DNA of 10,686 nucleotides from Bacillota bacterium (lineage in GTDB: Bacteria; Bacillota; GCA-003054495; Carboxydocellales; JAJZTU01). The notes beneath the pieces were generated by a model that searched no databases, had not been told where the DNA came from, and worked only from the letters and a program-made list of their open reading frames with translations. The stretch is from positions 1-10,686 of the forward strand of contig JAJZTU010000099.1 of NCBI GenBank assembly GCA_021848765.1, written 5' to 3'. The translations under genes and the position numbers were made by a program. Positions 1 through 5,783 of this stretch are shown one piece after another (within the stretch, counting starts at the first letter, position 1; every line of letters starts with the position of its first letter).

Positions 1-123
1 GGGGTGGGTGAACTGGTATTGTATGTGACCGGAAGTGTAGCTCCTTTTGCCGCCCGCAAAGAGGGAGTGCCCATTGATGCAGCGATAGTCGGAATTATTG
101 ACAGCCTGGAAATCCGCAGCTAG
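1..123 (+). CDS. Bacterial microcompartment vertex protein, EutN/CcmL family (C-terminal 40 residues only)
   Basis: The reading frame is open from base 1 to a TAG at 121-123, giving the last 40 residues of a protein whose start lies outside the window. The visible part has the EutN/CcmL signature: a GxGExVLxVxGS strand-turn at residues 1-12, a variable loop, then PIDAAIVGIIDS at about residues 24-35. E. coli EutN ends with the same pattern (GxGEWVLxVSGSSA ... PVDxxVIGIVDxV). Family members are about 90-100 residues long and form pentamers that cap the vertices of protein-shelled microcompartments. The stop lies 31 bases before the next start, so the gene is probably cotranscribed with the purine genes downstream. 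This implies further shell genes upstream, which cannot be seen. Family identification is fairly firm; what the compartment encloses is inference. Confidence 0.8.
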   Translation, partial: GVGELVLYVTGSVAPFAARKEGVPIDAAIVGIIDSLEIRS

Positions 124-129
124 AAAAGC

Positions 130-143
130 CCTTTCCGGAAAGG
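130..143 (+). promoter_or_regulatory. Palindrome overlapping the Shine-Dalgarno of the following gene
   Basis: A perfect 14-base palindrome (CCTTTCCGGAAAGG) lies between the shell-gene stop and the next start. It runs into the Shine-Dalgarno AGGAGG (141-146) that serves the GTG at 155, 8 bases downstream. As RNA it could form a 5-bp hairpin with a CCGG loop that partly masks the ribosome site. It is small, so a regulatory role is only a possibility. Confidence 0.3.
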
Positions 144-154
144 AGGCCTGTTAA

Positions 155-1966
155 GTGACCGCCCTGGAAATGAAAGCAGCCATTACCCGCCGCCAGCTTA
201 TCGATACTTTAATGTCTGCCCACGGGTATGCAGATTTGGTGTTGCGCAACGGACAAGTGATCAATGTGCTAACCAGGGAGATTTATCCGGCGGATATTGC
301 CATTAAAGGGGAATATATTTTAAAAGTGGGTGATGCATCCGACCTGATTGGGCCGGCTACCAAAGTGGCGGACCTGGGAGGAAGATTCCTGGCCCCCGGT
401 TTTATGGATTCCCACATGCATTTTGAGTCCAGCATGCTGACCATTACCGAATTCTCCAGATTATCCATCCCCAGTGGTACCACCACATTGATTGCCGACC
501 CTCATGAAATCGGCAATGCCCTTGGTCCTGCCGGGATTAAAGCTATGACCGAAGAAGCCAGGCGCTTACCGAATAACGTCTATTTTGTGGTCCCCTGTCT
601 GACCCCTGATTCACCGGGGTTGGAGACGGCCGGATATGACATAACCTCCAAAGACATGGAGGAGATTCTCAACTACTATAATGTAATTGGCATCGGGGAA
701 CTGCAGGGTTTTAGCAACGCCAGGTATGTTTACCAATATACCCCGGAAGTTATCAGCGACTTGGTAGCATCAACAGCCTATGCCCGGAAAATAGGTAAAA
801 TTGTCGACGGCAATGCCCCGGAACTCTTTGGCAGTGAGCTTGCCGCCCACATTATCTGCGGCGGCGGCCAGGTGTCCTGTCATGAAACTACCACCAAAGC
901 AGAGTGTGTGGAAAAGCTTCGCTACGGGGTTTATGTGTTCATGCGGGAGGGTTCAACCCAACGCAATATGCCTGAGTGCATCAGGGCTATCACTGAAGAA
1001 GGTATGGATTCCAGAAGATGCGTCCTGGTTACCGATGATATGGTGGCTGAGGATCTGGAAAAAGCCGGCCATATGAATGATATTGTCCGCCGTACCATCA
1101 GGCAAGGGGTGGATCCGGTGGAAGCCATTCAGATGGTCACCATTAACCCGGCAACTTATTTCGGCTTTAACCATGTGGGGATTTTAGCCCCCGGCAAGCG
1201 GGCAGATATCGCCGTAATTTCCGACCTTCCGGAGATGACGGTGGATGAGGTGTATCTGGGCGGGGTTTTAGCAGCCCGGCAGGGCAAGCTGGTACTGGAC
1301 CTGCCTCCCTACACTTACCCAACTGAAGTAAAAAACTCGGTTAAATGCAAGCAAGTAAGTGCTCAGCAACTGGAGATTAAAGCTAAGGGTTCTTCTGCCC
1401 GGGTCCGGGTAATCGGGGCCATTCCTGACCAGAACCTGACCGGTGCCCTGGAAGCAGTGGTAGCTGTCCAAAGCGGAGCCGCCCAGCCCGATGTCCATAA
1501 CGATATCCTGGCTATGGCCTGTGTGGAGAGATACGGGCGCAACGGTTCTATCGGCAGGTGTTTTGTCAAAAACTTCGGCTTAAAGCAGGGAGCTTTTGCG
1601 GAGAGTGTTGCCCATGATGCCCATAACATTGTGGTGGTGGGGACTAACTATCAGGACATGGCTGTGGCTGTAAACCAGGTGGTGAGCATGGGCGGCGGTA
1701 TTGCGGTGGTGAAAAACGGTCAGGTCAAAGGGGAGTTGGCTTTACCCGTAGGGGGGTTAATTACCGATTTGTTGACCGGACCGGAGCTGGCAGCAGCTAT
1801 TGCCAACCTGCATACCCTCCTGCAACATGAACTGGGTTGTACTATTCATGCCCCGTTTATGCATCTGTCTTTCCTGGCTTTAACCACCAGTCCCAAGTGG
1901 AAAATCACCGACCAGGGTTTAGTGGATGTTAACAACTATAAGCTATTGGCGCCGGTAATTGAGTAA
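155..1966 (+). CDS. Divergent adenine-deaminase-family amidohydrolase (substrate uncertain)
   Basis: This 603-residue protein has full adenine deaminase (Ade) length and architecture: an N-terminal composite beta domain, an amidohydrolase barrel, and the Ade-specific C-terminal domain (motif AHDAHNIVVVG at about 487-497). The GTG start is chosen because AGGAGG lies 8 bases upstream. Visible catalytic features are HxH at H87/H89 followed by ESSML, DPHEI at 115-119, GxGE with E182, H243 in SCHET, MREGS at 263-267 and D294 in VTDD. Two deviations stand out. The DGHxP motif of beta strand 5, whose His is expected to bind metal, reads DGNAP with N220. The PSCVPA segment is replaced by PCLTPDSP at 147-154. 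The paralogue at 7127-8857 keeps both canonical forms. The gene lies between a shell gene and the Mo hydroxylase. Automated annotation would call it adenine deaminase; I infer a possibly different substrate, such as an oxidised purine or a ring-opening reaction. Fold is certain, activity is not. Confidence 0.85.
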   Translation: MTALEMKAAITRRQLIDTLMSAHGYADLVLRNGQVINVLTREIYPADIAIKGEYILKVGDASDLIGPATKVADLGGRFLAPGFMDSHMHFESSMLTITEFSRLSIPSGTTTLIADPHEIGNALGPAGIKAMTEEARRLPNNVYFVVPCLTPDSPGLETAGYDITSKDMEEILNYYNVIGIGELQGFSNARYVYQYTPEVISDLVASTAYARKIGKIVDGNAPELFGSELAAHIICGGGQVSCHETTTKAECVEKLRYGVYVFMREGSTQRNMPECIRAITEEGMDSRRCVLVTDDMVAEDLEKAGHMNDIVRRTIRQGVDPVEAIQMVTINPATYFGFNHVGILAPGKRADIAVISDLPEMTVDEVYLGGVLAARQGKLVLDLPPYTYPTEVKNSVKCKQVSAQQLEIKAKGSSARVRVIGAIPDQNLTGALEAVVAVQSGAAQPDVHNDILAMACVERYGRNGSIGRCFVKNFGLKQGAFAESVAHDAHNIVVVGTNYQDMAVAVNQVVSMGGGIAVVKNGQVKGELALPVGGLITDLLTGPELAAAIANLHTLLQHELGCTIHAPFMHLSFLALTTSPKWKITDQGLVDVNNYKLLAPVIE

Positions 1967-1994
1967 TTACAAGAAGCATAAAGGGGGAGTTAAA

Positions 1995-2879
1995 GTGTCC
2001 CTCAAGTTCTATCAACCTTTGGAATTAACCGAGGCCGTAGAACTCCTTACTTCCTCCCCGGGGGTAGGCAAACTGCTGGCCGGGGGGACTGATTTAGTGC
2101 TCCACATGCGGGAGGGGAAGGTAAAGCCTGATTTTGTGGTGGATTTATCCAAGATTCAGGAACTGCGTTTTATCAAGAGTGAAGCAGGACTCATCCGGAT
2201 AGGCAGCATGACCACTTTTACCGAGCTGCATACCTCGCCTTTACTGCGAGAAAGAGTAACTTGTCTGGCTGAGGCTGCAGGTTTTGTTGGCTCCCCCCAG
2301 ATTCGTAACCAGGGGACAGTGGGGGGCAACATCGCCAATGCTTCGCCTGCCGCCGATTCAGTACCGGCCCTGGTTGCCCTGGGGGCCGTAGTGAAGATAA
2401 CCGGTGGGGCAGGTACCAGGGAAGCTAAGCTCAGTGACATCCTGGTTGGGGCCGGTAAAAACAATTTAGCGCCTGATGAAATAATAACTGAAGTTTATTT
2501 TAGCGAACCAAACCCGGTCGCAGTTTCAGCTTTTGTGAAGCTGGGGCGTCGCAAGGCTTTGGCCATTTCCCGCATTAGCGTTGCAGTACTGGTGGCCCTG
2601 GATAGTCCGGGGGAGAAGGTGATTGAAGCCAGAATTGGCTTAGGCGCTGTGGCCCCTAACCCCTTTCGGGTTACAACTGGGGAAGCAGCGCTGCTGCACA
2701 GGGGACTGACTCCGGAAGGGATGGAAGAGGCGGTAGAGGCTGTTTGTGCGGAAGCCTCTGCCACCCTGGGCAATAGGGCTTCGGCGGTGTATAAAAAAGC
2801 AGCTGTCCGGGGAGTTGCCAGGGAAGCTTTGGCCAGGGTTTACCGCAACCTGACTGAAGGGGGCAGGCAGCATGCATAA
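1995..2879 (+). CDS. FAD-binding subunit of a xanthine-dehydrogenase-family Mo hydroxylase (XdhB/NdhF-like)
   Basis: A 294-residue subunit that passes electrons from the 2Fe-2S clusters to FAD and on to the acceptor. Both FAD-binding motifs are present: AGGTDL at 29-34 and IRNQGTVGGNIANASPAAD at 103-121, the CoxM/XdhB hallmark. GTG at 1995 is preferred because GGGGGAG lies just upstream and translation begins MSLKFYQPLELTEA, which matches the family N-terminus. A TTG at 1959 in the same frame would overlap the upstream gene and add residues with no family match. The end overlaps the next gene by 8 bases, so translation is likely coupled. Length and gene order (FAD, FeS, then two Mo subunits) resemble nicotinate dehydrogenase of Eubacterium barkeri. 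The neighbouring purine genes favour a purine substrate, probably hypoxanthine or xanthine. Confidence 0.92.
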   Translation: MSLKFYQPLELTEAVELLTSSPGVGKLLAGGTDLVLHMREGKVKPDFVVDLSKIQELRFIKSEAGLIRIGSMTTFTELHTSPLLRERVTCLAEAAGFVGSPQIRNQGTVGGNIANASPAADSVPALVALGAVVKITGGAGTREAKLSDILVGAGKNNLAPDEIITEVYFSEPNPVAVSAFVKLGRRKALAISRISVAVLVALDSPGEKVIEARIGLGAVAPNPFRVTTGEAALLHRGLTPEGMEEAVEAVCAEASATLGNRASAVYKKAAVRGVAREALARVYRNLTEGGRQHA

Positions 2880-3351
2880 GGAAGAACTTGCCTTTAAAGT
2901 TAACGGTAAGCCGGTAACCGTCAGAATCAAACCCCATTTGCGGCTGATCGATGTGCTCAGGGATGAATTGCACCTCACCGGTACCAAGGAAGGTTGTGGT
3001 GAGGGTGAATGTGGCGCTTGTACTGTATTGTTGGATGGAGAGCCGGTAAATTCCTGTCTGATTTTGGCCCACCAGGTTGAAGGCAAAGCAGTGACCACCA
3101 TTGAAAGCCTGGGTACTGTAAACAACCTGGACCGGATTCAAGAGGCTTTTATAGAAGCCGGAGCCGTGCAGTGCGGTTATTGTACGCCCGGAATGGTGCT
3201 GACAGCTAAAGCATTATTAATGAAAAATCCCCAACCAAGCAGAACAGAAATTAAAGTAGCTTTGTCAGGTAACCTCTGTCGTTGTACGGGCTACGCCAAG
3301 ATTATCAAGGCAGTGGAACTGGCTGCGGGAAGGGGGTGTGGTGAGCAGTGA
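2872..3351 (+). CDS. 2Fe-2S subunit of a xanthine-dehydrogenase-family Mo hydroxylase (XdhC/NdhS-like)
   Basis: A 159-residue electron-transfer subunit, the usual length for CoxS/XdhC/NdhS. The N-terminal plant-type ferredoxin domain has C42, C47, C50 and C62 (motif CGEGECGAC followed by a fourth Cys). The C-terminal helical domain carries the second cluster with C101 and C104 (QCGYCTPG) and C136 and C138 (GNLCRCTGY). All eight ligands are present, so both clusters should assemble. ATG at 2872 has the purine-rich AAGGGGG upstream and overlaps the FAD gene by 8 bases. The stop overlaps the next gene's GTG start. This is the standard small subunit of the molybdenum hydroxylase complex, acting in the cytoplasm. 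Confidence 0.95.
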   Translation: MHKEELAFKVNGKPVTVRIKPHLRLIDVLRDELHLTGTKEGCGEGECGACTVLLDGEPVNSCLILAHQVEGKAVTTIESLGTVNNLDRIQEAFIEAGAVQCGYCTPGMVLTAKALLMKNPQPSRTEIKVALSGNLCRCTGYAKIIKAVELAAGRGCGEQ

Positions 3352-4613
3352 CCCACCAGGTTATTGGAAAAACCCAGCGCCGCCTGGATGCACCGGGAAA
3401 AGCAGCCGGGGTGACCAGGTATCCTGCTGATTTTAACCTGCCCAACCAGCTTTACGGGCGCACTTTGCGCACATCCTATCCCCACGCCCGGATTGTGAAT
3501 ATTGATACCTCCAAAGCCCGGGACCTGCCCGGGGTGGTGGCTGTGCTGACCGCCAGGGATATTCCCGGCCATAACCGGCACGGAGTCCTCTATCCCGATG
3601 CCCCGGTGCTGGCTGACCGGGTGGTGCTGTCGGTTAATGATGCGGTAGCTCTGGTGGCCGCGGAAGATGATGACCTGGCCAGGGAGGCTTTGGCCTTGAT
3701 CCAGGTGGACTACGGGGAACTGCCCGCTGTCTTCGACCCCTATGCAGCCATGAAACCGGAAGCGCCGCGCTTAAAACCTGACGGCAATGTCTTTTACCAT
3801 TTTAAGACCCGTAAGGGTGATGTGGAAAAAGGATTTCAACAGGCCAAAGCTGTAGTCGAAAAAACTTACTCCACGCAAATGATTGACCAGCTTTTTCTGC
3901 AGCCGGAAGCAGCCCTGGCTTACCTTGATGACAGGGGCCATCTGACCATTCAGGTTGCCACCCAGTACTCCCATTGGGACCGCCTGGAAATTGCCCGGGC
4001 CCTGGGGCTGAAAGCCAATCAGGTGCGGGTTGTGGTGCCCGCCGTAGGTGGGGCTTTTGGGGGCAGGGAGGATATTACCCTGCAAATTCATGCCAGCCTG
4101 CTGGCCGTTAAAACAGGCCGGCCGGTTAAAATGACTTATTCCCGCCAGGAGTCCTTTCATGCCCATAGTAAACGCCATCCCATTACCATGAAGGTGAAGA
4201 CAGGCGCTGATGCCAATGGCCTGTTAACTGCTCTGGAAGCCGAAATTGTAGGGGACAGCGGCGCCTACAGTTCCTGGTCACCGAACATAATCCGCAAAAC
4301 CGGGGTGCACATTACCGGACCCTATGTAATTCCTAATGTCAAGGTAGATGCCTATGCAGTTTATACCAATAATCCTTTTACCGGGGCCATGCGGGGTTTT
4401 GGCGCTGCCCAGGCGCCCATAGCCTATGAAAGCCAAATGGATGCTCTGGCGGCGGAACTTGGCCTGCATCCTTTTACTATCCGCTGGCGCAACGCTTTTC
4501 AGGTTGGTTCCCGGACTGCTAACGGCCAGGTACTTACCGGCAGTGCCGGCCTCCGGGAAACTATGCTGCGGGCTGCAGAAGCCATGGGCTGGAATCCGGA
4601 AGAACTGAAATAG
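3348..4613 (+). CDS. Molybdopterin subunit of Mo hydroxylase, N-terminal half (NdhL-like)
   Basis: A 421-residue protein equal to the first half of the roughly 750-residue XdhA/CoxL large subunit. The N-terminal a/b hammerhead domain (GRTLRTSYPHARI near 37-49) is followed by the first molybdopterin-binding domain with Q206 in the ATQ segment, VGGAFGGRE at 233-241 and MRGFGAAQAP at 348-357, all cofactor or substrate-channel motifs. The GTG start shares its bases with the previous stop (GTGA) and has AGGGGGTG upstream. It ends at TAG 4611-4613, where uninterrupted homologues continue; the second half follows 11 bases later in a different frame with its own ribosome site. Nicotinate dehydrogenase of Eubacterium barkeri shows the same split (NdhL plus NdhM). 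A frameshift in an ancestral single gene is possible but not needed. Substrate inferred to be a purine. Confidence 0.9.
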   Translation: MTHQVIGKTQRRLDAPGKAAGVTRYPADFNLPNQLYGRTLRTSYPHARIVNIDTSKARDLPGVVAVLTARDIPGHNRHGVLYPDAPVLADRVVLSVNDAVALVAAEDDDLAREALALIQVDYGELPAVFDPYAAMKPEAPRLKPDGNVFYHFKTRKGDVEKGFQQAKAVVEKTYSTQMIDQLFLQPEAALAYLDDRGHLTIQVATQYSHWDRLEIARALGLKANQVRVVVPAVGGAFGGREDITLQIHASLLAVKTGRPVKMTYSRQESFHAHSKRHPITMKVKTGADANGLLTALEAEIVGDSGAYSSWSPNIIRKTGVHITGPYVIPNVKVDAYAVYTNNPFTGAMRGFGAAQAPIAYESQMDALAAELGLHPFTIRWRNAFQVGSRTANGQVLTGSAGLRETMLRAAEAMGWNPEELK

Positions 4614-4624
4614 GGGGTGAAGGG

Positions 4625-5608
4625 ATGAAAAAAAGGGGCATAGGAATGGCTGCCATCTTCTATGGTACCGGATATGGCAACGGTTTTCCCGATACCTCCA
4701 CGGCTTTTGTCGAGATTAATGATGACGGGTCAGCTAATGTATTAGTTGGAGCGGTAGATGTAGGCCAGGGCTCTGACAACCTGTTTGCGCAGATAGCGGC
4801 TGAGGAATTAGGAATCGACCTAACCGAAGTAACAGTGGTGTCAGCAGATACTGATTGTACCACTGATGCCGGTACTACAGCGGCTACCCGTCAGACCTAT
4901 ACCACAGGTAATGCGGTGCGGGAGGCTGCCCGTAAGGCCCGGGAACTGCTTTGGCAAAGGGCGGCTAAGGAACTGCAGGTCACCGTCGAAGGCCTGGAAG
5001 CCGGAGCAGGCAGAATCTTTGTCAAAGGTTTTCCTGACCGGTCGGTAGCTATTGCACAAATCTGCAGCCAGGCCCGTTTGGAAGGACAGCGTTTCCTGGG
5101 GGTGGGTAAGTCTATGGCCCATACTGTGCAAATGGATCCGGAAACCGGTCAGGGCATACCCTATTGGCCCTATGCATTTGCTACCCAGATTGCTGAGGTA
5201 GAGGTGGATACCGAAACCGGGGTAGTGGAAGTCCTCAGGATAACTGCTGCCCATGATGTGGGCAAGGCCTTAAACCGCCAGCAAGTTGAAGGACAAATTG
5301 AAGGCGGGGTAGTACAGGGAGTAGGGTATGCCTTGCTGGAGGAAGTAGAACTGGGGGGTGGGAAAATTAAGAATCCCGCCATGTCTGCCTATTTAATACC
5401 CACCATGCTGGATGCGCCGGAGATTGAAACTATCATTGTGGAGGACCCGGAACCTACCGGTCCCTATGGAGCCAAAGGGGTCGGGGAACCGGCTTTAATT
5501 CCGACCGCTCCGGCTATTCTTAACGCCATTTATGACGCCATAGGGGTTAGAATAACCAACCTGCCGGCTACCCCGGAAAAGATCCTGGCAGGTCTCTGGA
5601 ATAAATAA
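4625..5608 (+). CDS. Molybdopterin subunit of Mo hydroxylase, C-terminal half (NdhM-like)
   Basis: A 327-residue protein covering the second molybdopterin-binding domain of the XdhA/CoxL large subunit. It starts with MKKRGIGMA, a point corresponding to the interdomain linker of fused homologues. Cofactor contacts include Q48 in GAVDVGQGS. The catalytic base is the Glu of GAKGVGEP (E288), conserved across xanthine dehydrogenases, so the active site looks intact. The GGGGGTGA ribosome site overlaps the preceding stop and is followed by ATG at 4625, arguing for translation as a separate subunit. With the 3348-4613 product it should rebuild one active site at their interface. The stop lies only 4 bases before the first riboswitch helix. 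Clostridial purine and nicotinate hydroxylases of this type may carry labile selenium; nothing in the sequence tests that. Confidence 0.9.
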   Translation: MKKRGIGMAAIFYGTGYGNGFPDTSTAFVEINDDGSANVLVGAVDVGQGSDNLFAQIAAEELGIDLTEVTVVSADTDCTTDAGTTAATRQTYTTGNAVREAARKARELLWQRAAKELQVTVEGLEAGAGRIFVKGFPDRSVAIAQICSQARLEGQRFLGVGKSMAHTVQMDPETGQGIPYWPYAFATQIAEVEVDTETGVVEVLRITAAHDVGKALNRQQVEGQIEGGVVQGVGYALLEEVELGGGKIKNPAMSAYLIPTMLDAPEIETIIVEDPEPTGPYGAKGVGEPALIPTAPAILNAIYDAIGVRITNLPATPEKILAGLWNK

Positions 5609-5612
5609 ATAT

Positions 5613-5692
5613 AAGTTCTTCGTATATACTCGATGATATGGTTCGAGAGTCTCTACAGGGTTACCGTAAATAACCCGGCTATGAAGAAACTT
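5613..5692 (+). ncRNA. Purine riboswitch aptamer, guanine-type C74 with an altered J3/1
   Basis: All parts of the purine three-way junction are visible. P1 pairs 5613-5624 with 5680-5692 (one bulge). P2 pairs 5629-5633 with 5643-5647 around loop GATATGG (5635-5641). P3 pairs 5658-5663 with 5671-5676 around loop CCGTAAA (5664-5670). J2/3 reads GTCTCTAC. Aligned to the B. subtilis xpt aptamer, the specificity base is C (5679, C74), predicting pairing to a guanine-like edge rather than adenine. U51 is kept (5654). The base before C74 is G (5678) instead of the usual A, and J2/3 has C where U48 is usual. It sits between the hydroxylase and deaminase genes, so it controls the downstream half of the gene run. 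Confidence 0.88.
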
Positions 5693-5741
5693 GCCTAAAG
5701 TGCTAGGCTTTTTTCCTTATGGTCAGGCGGTAATCTTTTTT
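5658..5741 (+). terminator. Riboswitch-controlled intrinsic terminator, mutually exclusive with the aptamer
   Basis: An alternative fold uses the 3' half of the aptamer. P3 bases TTACCG (5661-5666) are perfectly complementary to CGGTAA (5728-5733). J3/1 and the P1 3' strand (5675-5689) pair imperfectly with 5712-5727. The tip is the 5-bp hairpin GCCTA/TAGGC (5693-5697 with 5704-5708). A run of six T follows at 5736-5741. Aptamer formation would disrupt this hairpin, predicting that ligand allows readthrough (ON switch). A shorter stop signal, the tip hairpin plus TTTTTT at 5709-5714, is also possible. Pairings were read by eye with no energy calculation. Confidence 0.65.
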
Positions 5742-5769
5742 GATGTCAAAAAAGGGGAAGCTTTTCCCT
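5735..5769 (+). other. Two overlapping inverted repeats in the deaminase leader
   Basis: CTTTTTTG (5735-5742) and CAAAAAAG (5747-5754) form a perfect inverted repeat that pairs the terminator U-tract with a downstream A-run. Immediately overlapping it, AGGGGAA (5753-5759) pairs with TTTTCCCT (5763-5769) around a 3-base loop. The second hairpin ends 3 bases before the ribosome site GGGGTGAT (5773-5780) of the deaminase. They may help shape the readthrough transcript or present the ribosome site; either role is inference. Confidence 0.35.
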
Positions 5770-5783
5770 ACTGGGGTGATAAA

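Noticed and set aside
155..235. Possible encapsulation peptide at the N-terminus of the divergent amidohydrolase
   Set aside because: The helix-like start (ITRRQLIDTLM) aligns in position and length with the ordinary N-terminal helix of E. coli Ade, so it is not evidence of targeting to a microcompartment.
1959..1994. Alternative TTG start of the FAD subunit 36 bases upstream, overlapping the amidohydrolase stop
   Set aside because: The extra residues (SNYKKHKGG) do not fit the family N-terminus, and the good ribosome site GGGGGAG fits the GTG at 1995.
4611..4624. Split Mo subunit as a sequencing or evolutionary frameshift
   Set aside because: A strong ribosome site and ATG follow the stop at the natural interdomain linker, and the same split is known in nicotinate dehydrogenase. 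It remains a minor alternative.
5691..5783. In-frame N-terminal extension of the COG0402 deaminase from TTG at 5691
   Set aside because: This stretch is the riboswitch terminator and leader hairpins; the proper ribosome site and family start are at 5784.
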